A stretch of DNA of 64,000 bases, taken from positions 180,243-244,242 of the forward strand of contig JBJXFE010000031.1 of the NCBI GenBank assembly GCA_046153875.1. The letters run 5' to 3'. Of the stretch, positions 16,243-25,622 are shown piece after piece. Every line of letters starts with the position of its first letter. Positions within the stretch are counted from its first letter, which is position 1. The position numbers were made by a program, and so were the translations under genes. The notes under the pieces are model-generated. The model saw only the letters and a list, made by a program, of their open reading frames with translations. It did not search any database and was not told the origin of the DNA. The DNA is from JBJXFE01 sp046153875. GTDB taxonomy: Bacteria; Planctomycetota; Phycisphaerae; Phycisphaerales; UBA1924.

Positions 16243-17721
16243 TCAACCCGGGTCCGAAGCCGGCAGCACGCCCGGCAGTTCCACCGTCATCGTCGTGCCC
16301 TGCTTCCACACCGAATGCACGCGGATGCTCCCGCCCAGGGTCTTGACGGCATGCTTGACGATGGCGAGCCCCAGGCCGCTGCCCCGGCGCGGCGAGAACC
16401 CGGAGCGAGAAGGGTCAACCTGGTAGTACCGTTCGAAGATGCGCTGTTGCTGCGAGAGTGGAATGCCCACGCCGCGGTCGATCACGTCGAAGCGGGCGCC
16501 GCCGCCCGGGGCCGCGCCGTCCGGGTCGCGGAGGGGCTCCCCCCCGGGTTCCGGGGCGACGGGCCGCCCGACCAGGCGGACCTCGGTGTCCTCGTCGGCG
16601 AACTTGGTCGCGTTCTCGACGAGGTTTTTCAGCACAAGGGTCAGCAGGTCGCGGTCGGTGCGTAGCGCCTCCAGCGCGGGGTGCAGGTCGAACGTCAGCG
16701 TCAGTCGGCGCTCGCGGCAGACACGCTCGAACATCGGCGCGAGTGTGTCACGCAGCTCCGAGGCGGGGAACGGCCCGACGCGCACCCGCGCCTCCGGTGA
16801 TTCAAGCCTCGACAGGTCGAGCAGGTCGCGGACCATCTCCTCGAGCCGGGCCGTGTTCCCCTCGATCATCCCCAGGAGGCGCGGGCGCATCGCCGCGTCG
16901 TCCATCGCCCCGCCCTGGAGGGTCTCGACGGCGATGCGCAGCGCCGCGATCGGTGTGCGCAGCTCGTGCGACGCGTTGGCCACGAAGTCCGACTTGACCT
17001 GGACGGAACGCGACAACTCCGTCACGTCGCGCAGGGTCATCACCACGGCCCGCGTGACCGACGACCCGGACGGTCCGGCGGCAGGGTCCTCCGCCCCTTC
17101 GGGCGTCGCGTCGGGGCCTTCGCGGATCGGGACCGCGGCCGCGTCGAACACCGAGACGCCGTCGGACCGGGCGATGCGGACGCGCTCGCGTCCGGCTCGG
17201 CCGGCGCGGGCCGCGGCGTGCAGGCGCAGGAGGTCGGCCTGCGTGAACGCCTGATCGATGGGGCGCCCGGTCAGGAGGTCCGCGCGCGTGCCGACGAGCG
17301 ACTGCGCGGCGCGATTGCAGTAGGTCACGAACCCCCGGTCGTCCGTGGCGATGATCGGCGCATCCACCGCGTCCAGGAGCGACTGGAGCCGATCGCGGTG
17401 CGACGCTTCCAGGTTCGACGCCGCCCCGAGCCGGGACTCAATGTCATCGAGAGCCTCCCGTGCGGCACGGAGCATCGGGGCGCGGGGGTCGTCGGGCTCG
17501 ACGCGGGCGACGTCGACGACACGCGAAGCCAGGCGCTGCAGCTCCGCCCGGTGCGGGTCCTCGCGTGAGCCGAGCAGCACGCGCAGCGCCGCCGCCCCGA
17601 ACATGAGCCCGATGGCCGTGCCCGCCCATCCGGGCATCGGCAGGAACCCCGACGCCAACGCTCCGCCCGCCAGCGCCGCCGCCACGGTCCAGCGGGCGGC
17701 GATCGAGGACGCCGTGTTCAT
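16243..17721 (-). CDS. phoR: PhoR-type sensor histidine kinase
   Basis: 492 aa. ATG at 17721. In order: two N-terminal membrane helices (AAALAGGALASGFLPMPGW, TAIGLMFGAAALRVLL), a linker, a PAS domain (about 110-200, IIATDDRGFVTYCNRAAQSLVG), the phosphoacceptor HisKA (SHELRTPIAA, His252), and a HATPase with an N-box LVENATKF and G-box GSGLGLAIVKHAV. Short periplasmic loop as in PhoR. It follows the response-regulator gene after 28 nt, so the two are co-transcribed. Adjacent phosphate-type porins support a phosphate-sensing role. The name is by architecture and context. Confidence 0.85.
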   Translation of the reverse strand: MNTASSIAARWTVAAALAGGALASGFLPMPGWAGTAIGLMFGAAALRVLLGSREDPHRAELQRLASRVVDVARVEPDDPRAPMLRAAREALDDIESRLGAASNLEASHRDRLQSLLDAVDAPIIATDDRGFVTYCNRAAQSLVGTRADLLTGRPIDQAFTQADLLRLHAAARAGRAGRERVRIARSDGVSVFDAAAVPIREGPDATPEGAEDPAAGPSGSSVTRAVVMTLRDVTELSRSVQVKSDFVANASHELRTPIAALRIAVETLQGGAMDDAAMRPRLLGMIEGNTARLEEMVRDLLDLSRLESPEARVRVGPFPASELRDTLAPMFERVCRERRLTLTFDLHPALEALRTDRDLLTLVLKNLVENATKFADEDTEVRLVGRPVAPEPGGEPLRDPDGAAPGGGARFDVIDRGVGIPLSQQQRIFERYYQVDPSRSGFSPRRGSGLGLAIVKHAVKTLGGSIRVHSVWKQGTTMTVELPGVLPASDPG

Positions 17722-17749
17722 GGTGGAATGAGAGACACGAACCCCGGGG

Positions 17750-18496
17750 TCACGCCTCGGCGAGTTCCGGTTCGGGGGTGGCGCGGTAGCCCACGCCCCG
17801 CACGGTCCGGACCAGCTCGGCGTGGTCACCCAACTTCTTCCGGATCGACGTCACGTGAACGTCGATCGTCCGCTCCGTGACCGTGATCCCCGGCCCCATC
17901 GCCTTGGACATGAGGTGATGCCGTGACAGAACCCGACCGCCAGCCTGCATCAGCGCCGCCAAGATGCGGAACTCCGTCAGGGTCAGGTGCATGGGCTTGC
18001 CGGCAATCGTGGCCTCGTGGGTCTCCAAGTTGACCGCGAGCGGGCCTACCCGGAGCATGGAGCCGGTTGAAGTCGTTTCCGCCGCCCTGCGGAGGACCGC
18101 CTCGATCCTGGCTTGCAGGACCTTGAATGAGAACGGCTTGGTCACATAGTCGTCAGCCCCCAGGGTCAGCCCGACAACCTGGTCAACCTCGTCGGTCTTG
18201 GCCGTGAGCATGATGATGGGAATCGAAGCCGTCGAGGGGTTTGTTCGTATTTTGCTGGCGACTTCCATACCGGAGAGTTCGGGTAGCATTAAATCCAAGA
18301 TGATGAGGTCAGGACGCTCTCGGTTGACGGCTTCAAGGCCCGATCGCCCGTCCTGTACGGCGATTGTCTCGTACCCGGCGCGGCTGAGGTTGTAGGCGAG
18401 AAGCTCCGCGAGGTCGCGTTCATCCTCGACGACGAGCACCCGCTTTGCCCGCTTTAAGTTCTTGCTTTGCAACGGTTTATGCGCGATCGCCGTCAT
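17750..18496 (-). CDS. phoB: PhoB-type response regulator (OmpR/PhoB family)
   Basis: 248 aa. Receiver domain with Glu24/Asp25, phosphoacceptor Asp68 (LIILDLMLPELSG), Thr98 and Lys120 (YVTKPF); then a winged-helix DNA-binding domain with LTLTEFRILAAL, RTIDVHVTSIRKKLG and VRTVRGVGYR. Partner of the kinase downstream. Divergently transcribed from the first porin gene across a 461-nt region, so autoregulation and porin control through that region are likely. A strict Pho-box was not recognised in it. Confidence 0.9.
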   Translation of the reverse strand: MTAIAHKPLQSKNLKRAKRVLVVEDERDLAELLAYNLSRAGYETIAVQDGRSGLEAVNRERPDLIILDLMLPELSGMEVASKIRTNPSTASIPIIMLTAKTDEVDQVVGLTLGADDYVTKPFSFKVLQARIEAVLRRAAETTSTGSMLRVGPLAVNLETHEATIAGKPMHLTLTEFRILAALMQAGGRVLSRHHLMSKAMGPGITVTERTIDVHVTSIRKKLGDHAELVRTVRGVGYRATPEPELAEA

Positions 18497-18957
18497 CGTT
18501 GCTCTCCACGTTTCGGGGTAGGTCCAGCCTCAGCACGCGTGTGCGATGGAATGGTATCCACGTGCAGCCGTCACTCGCAATGCGCAACACCTGCGCTGAG
18601 GACCAGAATCTCGTTTCGGGTTGCACGACTAAAGCCCGAGAACTGTGCGGACAATCGACAGGTTTGGCCGAACGAGAATGTGTTCCCGGGGTGTTTGCGT
18701 TGACTAATCCCGGGGTCTATACTCCCGCCCTCCAAAAGTGGAGGTCGTCCGAGAACACGGAGCGTCGGCGAAGGCCGATGCCACGGATGGAACGGACGGT
18801 CGGCGAATCCAGTGCGTTTCTGTTCGATCGGGGGGAGTGAAACAACAAGGTCCAGAGCCCGGCCTCGGGGGCAGGCTCAAGCGGAGTGCGGACCGTCGGA
18901 TCAGGTGGACTCGCGCGTGGCGCGTGGTCCGGTTCTCGTAGCAAGGAGTCCTTGAAG
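18497..18957. other. Divergent control region between phoB and the porin gene
   Basis: 461 nt without a credible gene. A possible promoter for phoB on the minus strand is TTGCGA (18575-18580 reversed) and GATACC (18553-18558 reversed) with a 16-nt spacer. A promoter for the porin is listed separately. About 230 nt would be the porin 5' leader. No riboswitch and no clear Pho-box repeats recognised. Confidence 0.5.
18695..18723 (+). promoter_or_regulatory. Possible sigma-70 promoter of the first porin gene
   Basis: TATACT (18718-18723) with a weak -35 TTGCGT (18695-18700) and a 17-nt spacer. A better-looking TTGACT at 18700-18705 is only 12 nt away, too close. A poor -35 would fit an activator-dependent (PhoB-type) promoter. 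Confidence 0.45.
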
Positions 18958-20145
18958 ATGGGTTACTCGAAGACGATCGCTTTGCTCGCCGGGGCTGCGA
19001 TGGGCCTGACTATGAGCGCGCAGGCCCAGACCCTCGACCACGCCCGGGCGTACAACGCCGAGGCTCTGGCCGATGCCGGCGGGCGCACCAGCACGCTCGC
19101 GTCCATGAACGCGACGGGACCGGAGTTCAGCGGGCAGATCCAGTTCCGGTACTACCTCAACATCCGCGATGACGCCGCGTTGGTCAACGAGATGACGAAC
19201 GGGTTCCAGACCCGGCGCAGCAAGCTCGAGGCCAAGGGTGAGATCGCGGATGGCTGGTCGTACTTCTTCCAGGTCGCCGCGTCCTTTGACGGCGGCGGCC
19301 TCAGCCTCCAGGAGGCCTGGGTCAAGTACGACATCAGCGAGGACTCGAACCTGACGTGGGGTCAGTTCAAGGCCCCGGGGCTGCGCGAGGAACTCGTGAG
19401 CTCCAAGCGGCAGCTCGCCGCCGAGCGCTCCGTCGTGAACGAGACGTTCACCCAGGACCGCTCCCAGGGCGTCCAGTACGCGTGGGACAGCGAGAACACC
19501 CGCTTCCGCGTCGCGTTCACCGACGGACTCGACTCCGAGAACACGGACTTCACCGGCGAGTCGTCCGACTTTTCGTTCAGCGGACGCTTCGAGTACAAGG
19601 GCGCGGGCGACTGGAAGCAGTTCGATGACTTCACGAGCTTCCGCACCAGCGCGTTTGCGTGGATGATCGGCGGAGCGGCCCACTGGGAGTCCGGCGGCGA
19701 CACCAACGGCACCGTGGACGGCGACCTGTTCCAGCTCACGGTGGACGGCAGCGTCGAGGGCGACGGGTGGAACGCCTTCGCGGCGTTCGTCTACCGCATG
19801 ATCGACATCACCGGCGGCACCGACGCCGATGACATGGGCTTCCTCGTGCAGGGTGGGTATTTCCTCGATCCGGCATGGGAGCTGTTCGGGCGGGTCGACA
19901 TGGTCATCCCCGACAGCAACTACCCCGCCCTCACCGGCGAGGACTTCACGACCGTCACGGTCGGCGTGAACCACTACGTCATCCCGGACAGCCACGCCGC
20001 CAAGTTCACGGCCGACGTGGTGTATTTCATCGATGCCCTGAGCGAGTCCAGCGCCGTGGTCAGCGCCGACTCGGGCAGCGGCCTGCTCGCCTCGGGCGAG
20101 GACGGCCAGTTCGCCCTGCGGTTCCAGTTCCAGCTCCTGTTCTGA
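18958..20145 (+). CDS. Phosphate-selective-type porin (OprO/OprP-like)
   Basis: 395 aa. ATG 18958 has AAGGAG about 10 nt upstream and begins a signal peptide (TIALLAGAAMGLTMSAQAQ). The mature protein is a beta-barrel porin: alternating strands, RRSKLEAKGEIADGWSYFFQ, LQEAWVKYDISEDSNLTWGQFKAP, and a terminal aromatic (FQFQLLF) typical of outer-membrane proteins. Family members pass phosphate or polyphosphate, by homology. It lies opposite PhoBR and is followed by a strong terminator and then a paralogue. Confidence 0.85.
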   Translation: MGYSKTIALLAGAAMGLTMSAQAQTLDHARAYNAEALADAGGRTSTLASMNATGPEFSGQIQFRYYLNIRDDAALVNEMTNGFQTRRSKLEAKGEIADGWSYFFQVAASFDGGGLSLQEAWVKYDISEDSNLTWGQFKAPGLREELVSSKRQLAAERSVVNETFTQDRSQGVQYAWDSENTRFRVAFTDGLDSENTDFTGESSDFSFSGRFEYKGAGDWKQFDDFTSFRTSAFAWMIGGAAHWESGGDTNGTVDGDLFQLTVDGSVEGDGWNAFAAFVYRMIDITGGTDADDMGFLVQGGYFLDPAWELFGRVDMVIPDSNYPALTGEDFTTVTVGVNHYVIPDSHAAKFTADVVYFIDALSESSAVVSADSGSGLLASGEDGQFALRFQFQLLF

Positions 20146-20181
20146 GCCCCGGACCGGACCGTTCGATTCACCTGATCCACG

Positions 20182-20214
20182 CCGGCCCGCCTTCATCGGC
20201 GGGCCGGTTTTTTT
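20182..20214 (+). terminator. Rho-independent terminator after the first porin gene
   Basis: Stem CCGGCCCGCC paired with GGCGGGCCGG, short loop, followed by seven T residues. Lies 37 nt past the porin stop. Confidence 0.9.
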
Positions 20215-20345
20215 CTTGCGCGTGACCGGCGGCGCGCCGCGGTGCAAGGGCGGGAAGCCGGGTGAACATCCTGCGCGGGAGCGCGGTACGCTGTGCCGAC
20301 GCGGGGTGACACTTGGGCCGCGGAGAGCCACGCGAGGAACACGCC

Positions 20346-21548
20346 ATGACCACCCACATCGTGCCCCCGTCGTGTGCCAGGGACCGCCGAGCCGCGCTCG
20401 TCGTGCTCCTTCTCGCGGCGTGCGGGGCGGCCCGCGGGCAATCGATCGACCACGCCCGTTCTTTCGGGGCGGAGTTGGCCGCGGACGCCGATTCGCGCGT
20501 CAGCACGCTCGCGGCCGCGCCGACGGGCCCGACGATCGGCGGGTACATGCTCTTCCGCAATGTGCTCAACGCCCGCGACGACGCCGCGCTCACCAACGAG
20601 CTGACCAACGGCTTCCAGGATTCCAAGATCAAGCTGTCGGCCTCGGGGCAGGTGAGCGAGGAGTTCGGGTACTCGATCCTGTTGAGCGCGCGCCTGTCCG
20701 ACGGCGGGATCGAGCTCCAGGACGCCGTCGGGACGTACAAGCCGGGCGAGAACTGGACCGTGCGCTGGGGGCAGTTCAAGCTCCCGCTGCTGCGCGAGGA
20801 GATGATCGCCGACACGACGCAGCTCGCGGCCGATCGGTCCGCGATGAACAGCGCCTTCACGCAGGGGCGCTCGCAGGGTGTCGAGGCGCGGTACCGCGCG
20901 GACGACTGGCGGTGCATGGCGGCGGCGTCCGACGGCCTGGGCACGGCGAACAGCGACTTCACGTCGGGCGCGGAGGCGGACTACGCGTTCACGGGTCGGT
21001 TCGAGTACCGGGGTGCCGGCGAATGGACCCGATTCGACGACTTCACGAGCTGGCGCGGCGGCGATACCGCGTGGATTATCGGCGGGGCGGGGCACTGGCA
21101 GTCGGGCGGCGACACCAACGGTACCACCGACACGGATGTCTTCACGGTGACGGCCGACGGGTCGCTCGAAGGCGACGGGTGGACCGCGTTCGCCCAGTTC
21201 GTGTACCGCATGGCCGAGCCTGCCGCGGGGTCGGACACGGACGACATGGGCCTGCTCGTGCAGGGCGGGTACTTCGTCACGGACACGTGCGAGCTGTTCG
21301 CGCGGTGGGACTCGGTCTTCCCCGATGACAACGGCCCGGGCGCGCCCGAGGACTTCAACACGATCACGGCGGGCGTGAACTGCTACGTGATCCCCCACAG
21401 CCACGCGGCGAAGATCACCGTGGACTTGCAGTACTTCGTCGACGAGCAGGCGGCGAGCATCGTCCCGGTCAACACGCTGACGGGGCTGCTCGCGTCGGGC
21501 GAAGACGGGCAGTGGGTGGTGCGCTGCCAGGCGCAGGTGAAGTTCTGA
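20346..21548 (+). CDS. Second phosphate-selective-type porin (OprO/OprP-like paralogue)
   Basis: 400 aa. ATG 20346; signal peptide (ALVVLLLAACGAARGQ). Clearly a paralogue of the preceding porin: shared NARDDAALTNELTNGFQ, WGQFKLPLLREE, TQGRSQG, GDTNGT, EGDGW, FVYRM, GLLVQGGYF and GLLASGEDGQ, ending in VRCQAQVKF. The terminator between the two genes implies its own promoter. Several Cys residues (DDWRCMAA, TDTCELFA, VNCYVI) are absent from the first copy. Outer-membrane location by homology. Confidence 0.83.
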   Translation: MTTHIVPPSCARDRRAALVVLLLAACGAARGQSIDHARSFGAELAADADSRVSTLAAAPTGPTIGGYMLFRNVLNARDDAALTNELTNGFQDSKIKLSASGQVSEEFGYSILLSARLSDGGIELQDAVGTYKPGENWTVRWGQFKLPLLREEMIADTTQLAADRSAMNSAFTQGRSQGVEARYRADDWRCMAAASDGLGTANSDFTSGAEADYAFTGRFEYRGAGEWTRFDDFTSWRGGDTAWIIGGAGHWQSGGDTNGTTDTDVFTVTADGSLEGDGWTAFAQFVYRMAEPAAGSDTDDMGLLVQGGYFVTDTCELFARWDSVFPDDNGPGAPEDFNTITAGVNCYVIPHSHAAKITVDLQYFVDEQAASIVPVNTLTGLLASGEDGQWVVRCQAQVKF

Positions 21549-21567
21549 GCGGTGAGCGCCGCGGCTT

Positions 21568-23427
21568 CTACATCCGTTCGGGCGCGGGCAGCCCGAGCAC
21601 GTCCAACCCGTCGGCGAGGACGCGGGCGGTCAGATCGCACAGCCTCAAGCGCGACGCGCGGGTCGGCCCGTCCGCGGCGTCCACCACGCGGCAGGCGTCG
21701 TAGAACCGGCTGAACGCCGTCGCCAGGTCGTAGAGGAACTGGCACAGGCGATGGGGCTCGAGGGCGTCCGCGACGGCGCGGACCGCGCCGGGGTACCTCA
21801 GCAGGGCCAGGGCGAGCTGCTTCTCGCTCGGCTCGGCGAGGATCAGAGCCGCCCGGGCGTCGGGTTGAACGCCAGCGTCGCGGGCCTTGCGGAAGATGCT
21901 CCGCGCCCGCGTGAGGGCGTAGAGCAGGTAAGGCCCGGTGTTCCCCTCGAACGCGAGCATCCGGTCAAGGCTGAACACGTAGTCCTTGATGCGGTCGGTG
22001 GAGAGGTCCGCGTACTTGATGGCGGCGACGGCGACGGCCTCGGCGACGGCGCGGCGCTCGGACTCGTCCAACGCCGGGTTCTTCTCGGCGACGACCCGGG
22101 CGGCCCGCTCGATGGCCTCGTCGATGAGGTCGACGAGCCTCACGTTGTCGCCCGTGCGCGTCTTGAACATCCGCCCGTCTTCGCCCAGGACGGAGCCGAA
22201 CGCGGCGTGCTCAAGCCGCGTCGGAGCGGGCGCCCCCGGTGGTGTCGCGTAGCCCGCCTTCGTCGCCGCGGCGAAGACCTGCCGGAAGTGGAGGATCTGC
22301 GGGGCTCCCACGGCGTAGACCACGTGGTCGGCGCCGAGCTTCTGGACGCGCCGGCGCACGCCCGCGATATCCGTCGTCGCATAGACGAACCCGCCGTCGC
22401 CCTTGCGGACGATGCAGGGCACGTCGATCCCGGCTTCGTCCAGGGGGATGATGAGAGCGCCCTCGGACTCGACCGCGACGCCGCGCGCGACCAGATCGTC
22501 CACCATCGACGCCAGCTCGGCGGCGTAGCTGGACTCGCCGGCCGAGGCGGCGGCGGTGATCTTCGTCCGCAGCCGCGCGCAGACGGCGAGGCACTCGTTC
22601 ATCGTCACGTCGTAGATGCGTCGCCAGACCGCGACGGTCGCCGGGTCCTGGGCCTGGAGCTTCAGCAGCACCTGCTTCGCGCGCCGCGTCGCCTCGTCCG
22701 CGCCGGCGACCTGCTCGCCCAGCTCCGCCTCGGCCTTGGGGCCGAGCCCGAAGCGGCGCACGGCGTCGAGGCCGCGGCGGTCGGCGGCGCACTCGGCCTG
22801 GGCCGCGCGATAGAGCCGGGTGAGGTCCGCCAGGGTGATGCGATCGGCGCTCACCCGTCCGGCCTGGGTCTCGGCGTCGAGCTTGGCCGTCACCATGGCG
22901 ATGGGCAGGCCCCAGTCGCCGACGTGGTTCTGGCGGATGACCCCGCGCCCGAGCCGCTCGAAGGCGCGGGCGAGCGCGTCGCCGATCACCGTCGCCCGCA
23001 GGTGCCCGACGTGCATCTCCTTGGCGATGTTGACGCCGCAGAGGTCCACGACGACGGTGCCGGCGGAGGGGTCGAGCCCGAGCGACGGCGTATCGATCGC
23101 GGCCAGGAGCCGCGCCAGCGTCTCGCCGCGGAGCGTGATGTTGATGAACCCGGGCCCGGCGATCGAGCGGGCCGTCACGGGCTCGGCGAGGTCGCCCAGG
23201 TCTAGCTTGCCCACGATCGCGGCGGCGGCTTCGCGCGGCGGCTTGCCCACGCGCTTGCCCAGCGCCATCGCCGCGTTGGACTGGAAGTCGCCGAACTCCG
23301 TCTGGCGGCTCGGCGAGATGAGCGGGTCGGCGTCCGCGGCCTCGGGGAACGCCGCGGCGATCGCCGCGCGGAACCGATCCGTGAGCAGGGCGACGGGGTC
23401 GACGTTCATGTCGGCCTGGGGCGGCAT
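21568..23427 (-). CDS. argS: Arginyl-tRNA synthetase
   Basis: 619 aa. Charges tRNA-Arg. Seen: N-terminal Add1-like domain with TEFGDFQSNAAMALGK, the class I HIGH-type motif HVGH (139-142, EMHVGHLRATVIGDA), QNHVGDWGLPIAM, the KMSKS-equivalent MFKTRTGDNVRLVDL, and the C-terminal DALR anticodon-binding domain with AFSRFYDACRV and GLDVLGLPAPERM. Start at ATG 23427; a second ATG at 23409 is equally possible. Expected complete and functional. Confidence 0.95.
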   Translation of the reverse strand: MPPQADMNVDPVALLTDRFRAAIAAAFPEAADADPLISPSRQTEFGDFQSNAAMALGKRVGKPPREAAAAIVGKLDLGDLAEPVTARSIAGPGFINITLRGETLARLLAAIDTPSLGLDPSAGTVVVDLCGVNIAKEMHVGHLRATVIGDALARAFERLGRGVIRQNHVGDWGLPIAMVTAKLDAETQAGRVSADRITLADLTRLYRAAQAECAADRRGLDAVRRFGLGPKAEAELGEQVAGADEATRRAKQVLLKLQAQDPATVAVWRRIYDVTMNECLAVCARLRTKITAAASAGESSYAAELASMVDDLVARGVAVESEGALIIPLDEAGIDVPCIVRKGDGGFVYATTDIAGVRRRVQKLGADHVVYAVGAPQILHFRQVFAAATKAGYATPPGAPAPTRLEHAAFGSVLGEDGRMFKTRTGDNVRLVDLIDEAIERAARVVAEKNPALDESERRAVAEAVAVAAIKYADLSTDRIKDYVFSLDRMLAFEGNTGPYLLYALTRARSIFRKARDAGVQPDARAALILAEPSEKQLALALLRYPGAVRAVADALEPHRLCQFLYDLATAFSRFYDACRVVDAADGPTRASRLRLCDLTARVLADGLDVLGLPAPERM

Positions 23428-23475
23428 GGGGGGGGATGGTAGGGAGTTCGCGCGTCGTCGCCGGAAACGCCGGGC

Positions 23476-23937
23476 TCAGTCGTGCCCGCCGCCCCGCGAA
23501 CGCTTGAGGTCGCCGCGCTTCTTCTTGGATTCCAGCCGTCGGGCGACAGCGCCGCGCGAGGGGCGGGTGCGCCGCCGCGCCTTGGGCCGTGTGAGCGCGC
23601 GCACCAGCAGGTCGCGCAGGCGTTCGAGACACTCGGCGCGGTTCTGCCCCTGCGAGCGGTGCTCGCCGCCGGTGATGACCGCAACGCCCTCGTCCGTCAG
23701 CCGGCGCCCGAGCAGACCCGCCAGCCGCTCCCGCGCGTCGTGCGAGACGGGCAGGTCGCCCAATCGCACGCGGAGTTCCGCCCGCGTGGCTTTCTTGTTC
23801 ACGTTCTGCCCGCCGGGTCCGCGGCTGGTGGTGTAGCTGAACGCGAGGACGCCGTCGGCGACCACCACGCCCGGTGCGAGTTCGACCGAACCGCCGACGG
23901 CGGGCGCCTCGGGCGGGATGTTCTCGATGGTGGTCAT
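23476..23937 (-). CDS. arfB: Peptidyl-tRNA hydrolase of stalled ribosomes, ArfB/YaeJ type
   Basis: 153 aa. ATG 23937. Seen: GGQ loop (42-44) in TSRGPGGQNVNKKATRAEL, typical of codon-independent release factors that free ribosomes stalled on broken mRNA, and a basic C-terminal tail (RRRTRPSRGAVARRLESKKK) that enters the mRNA channel in known ArfB. Length fits ArfB rather than RF1/RF2. Transcribed toward argS, 49 nt away. Confidence 0.9.
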   Translation of the reverse strand: MTTIENIPPEAPAVGGSVELAPGVVVADGVLAFSYTTSRGPGGQNVNKKATRAELRVRLGDLPVSHDARERLAGLLGRRLTDEGVAVITGGEHRSQGQNRAECLERLRDLLVRALTRPKARRRTRPSRGAVARRLESKKKRGDLKRSRGGGHD

Positions 23938-24037
23938 GGCGCGGTGCGGCGATCGGGGCGTGTGAATGGTTGGCGCGGACGCTACCCTGTTCCTCTCATC
24001 GGCCAACGACCGCGGTGGATCGCGGCGGGGAGCAGGC

Positions 24038-24901
24038 GTGACGGCACGGCGGACGGCATCATCGTGGGCGGCGGCAGCGGCGTGCGCGATCGCCCCCGCG
24101 CCCGCGACGGCCCAGGAATCGGCGGAGCAGACCGTCCCGCCCGCGGTCGGGGCGACCCGCGACGCGTGGACCGTTCGCCTCGAGCCTGCGGCGTGGTACG
24201 CCGCGCCCGGCGGGGAGTTCCAGATACCCGGTTCGTCGACGTCCCGGTTGCCGGCCGACCATAGCAACATGGACTCGCCGCGGTTCGCTCCGTTCGGCGA
24301 GGTCCACGTGGCGCACGATCGGTACGGGTTCTACGCCGGCGCCGTGGTGTTCAACGCCGAAGACCGGGGGTGGATCGCGCTCGGCCCGGGGACGATCGGC
24401 GGCGTGGCGTTCTCCGCGGGCGACGAGCTGACCACGACGCTGGACTTCGTGTCGGCCGAGGCCGCGGGGTACTACAGGCTCTACCGGAGGCCGCGCGGGG
24501 AGCGGAAGTTCGGCGGTTTTCTCTATGAGCCGACCTGGGATGTGCTCGTCGGGGCGCGCCTGTACGACGTGGGGCTCGACGTGGCCGCGCCCGCCGGGGT
24601 TTCGTCGAACGACAGTTTCTTCGCCGAGCCGTACGTCGGTCTGCGGTTCAGCATGGACCTGATCGAGGAGGTCACGGTCGACGTGCAGGCGACGGTCGGG
24701 TATTTCTACGACGGCGCGGACCGGCGCTCCACCTCGTGGGACATTATCGCGGGATTCCAGTGGAACCCGAGCCCGAACTTCGGGATGCAGGCGGGGTACC
24801 GCCAGCTCGCGTTCCTGCTGCACGACGGCGACGGGAGCGGCGCCTTCGAGTTCAACGGGGCGCTCGCCGGGTTGTATCTCGGCGGGACGCTGCGGTTCTG
24901 A
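24038..24901 (+). CDS. Outer-membrane beta-barrel protein, function unknown
   Basis: About 287 aa. GTG 24038 has a GGGAGCAGG ribosome site and starts a signal peptide (AAAAACAIAPAPATAQE). An ATG at 23966 would add an unlikely tail. The mature chain alternates strands (VRLEPAAWYAAPGGEFQIPG, YGFYAGAVVFNAEDRGWIAL, EPTWDVLVGARLYDVGLDV, FGMQAGYRQLAFLL) and ends in LYLGGTLRF with a terminal Phe, as in beta-barrel outer-membrane proteins. No enzymatic motif. Confidence 0.72.
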   Translation: MTARRTASSWAAAAACAIAPAPATAQESAEQTVPPAVGATRDAWTVRLEPAAWYAAPGGEFQIPGSSTSRLPADHSNMDSPRFAPFGEVHVAHDRYGFYAGAVVFNAEDRGWIALGPGTIGGVAFSAGDELTTTLDFVSAEAAGYYRLYRRPRGERKFGGFLYEPTWDVLVGARLYDVGLDVAAPAGVSSNDSFFAEPYVGLRFSMDLIEEVTVDVQATVGYFYDGADRRSTSWDIIAGFQWNPSPNFGMQAGYRQLAFLLHDGDGSGAFEFNGALAGLYLGGTLRF

Positions 24902-24979
24902 CGAGCGGGGTGCGGCGTGCGCCCCCCGGGGTCGTCCCGTGATCCGGAAATGCACGCGGATTCGGCGGAAAAAACGGGA

Positions 24980-25008
24980 TTGACCGCCCGCGCCCGCTCT
25001 GCGATACT
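24980..25008 (+). promoter_or_regulatory. Sigma-70-type promoter for the HU-like gene
   Basis: TTGACC (24980-24985), a 17-nt spacer and GATACT (25003-25008). Among the best -35/-10 matches noticed in the window. Predicted start near 25015 leaves a leader of about 150 nt. Confidence 0.65.
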
Positions 25009-25167
25009 GGACACCGGTGGCAACGATGATCCGGGTTTCGTGGGTCGGCTGACAACGCGAGGGAATCCAGGTGAAGGCCCGGCGTGTGTTCCGCGCGAGG
25101 GCGCGCGGGGACCGGCCCGGCATGTTCGGCGGCGGCGCTACGGTCGGCGGACGGAGGGACACGACCC

Positions 25168-25593
25168 ATGGCCTCGGACTCCAGGATCGCGTCGAAAACG
25201 AAGACGAAAAAGGACCTCGTCGAGGACGTCGCCCGACGCACCGGCATCAAGCGAGTCGTCGTCAAGGGGCTCCTCCAGAACATCCTGGACCAGATGGCAG
25301 CGCAGCTCGCCGGGGGGTATCGCCTTGAGTTCCGCGATTTCGGCGTGTTCGAGGTGCGTCGGCGCGCCGCCCGCGTCGCGCAGAACCCCAAGACGCTCAA
25401 GCCGGTCGAGGTTCCCGCGCGGCTGACCGTCAAGTTCAAGGTTGGTCGGCAGCTTCGTGCCACGCTGGAGAATGGCGGGGCACGTCCCACGAACAACGGG
25501 AAGCTGCCGGCGGACACGTCGGCCCGGGCCGTCGAAGTGAAACCCCGGCCCGGAGCGCGGCGCGGGCGCGGGCGCGACCCGGGATCGGCCTGA
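25168..25593 (+). CDS. HU/IHF-family DNA-binding protein with basic C-terminal tail
   Basis: 141 aa versus about 90 for plain HU. ATG 25168. Residues ~10-105 carry the HU fold: KDLVEDVARRTGIKRVVVKG, YRLEFRDFGVFEVRRRAAR and the beta-arm motif QNPKTLKPVEVPAR (equivalent of RNPxTGE) that intercalates in the minor groove. The last ~35 residues are disordered and basic (KPRPGARRGRGR), a tail type seen in some bacteria with condensed nucleoids. Its own promoter is at 24980-25008. Nucleoid-associated role by homology. Confidence 0.88.
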   Translation: MASDSRIASKTKTKKDLVEDVARRTGIKRVVVKGLLQNILDQMAAQLAGGYRLEFRDFGVFEVRRRAARVAQNPKTLKPVEVPARLTVKFKVGRQLRATLENGGARPTNNGKLPADTSARAVEVKPRPGARRGRGRDPGSA

Positions 25594-25622
25594 ATCGTCC
25601 TCGTTTGTGATCCGATACCGCG

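Noticed and set aside
18700..18723. TTGACT/TATACT as a normal sigma-70 promoter
   Set aside because: The spacer is only 12 nt; the TTGCGT alternative with 17 nt was used.
25084..25167. Longer N-terminus for the HU-like protein
   Set aside because: The ATG at 25168 matches the usual HU start; the upstream codons are not conserved-looking.
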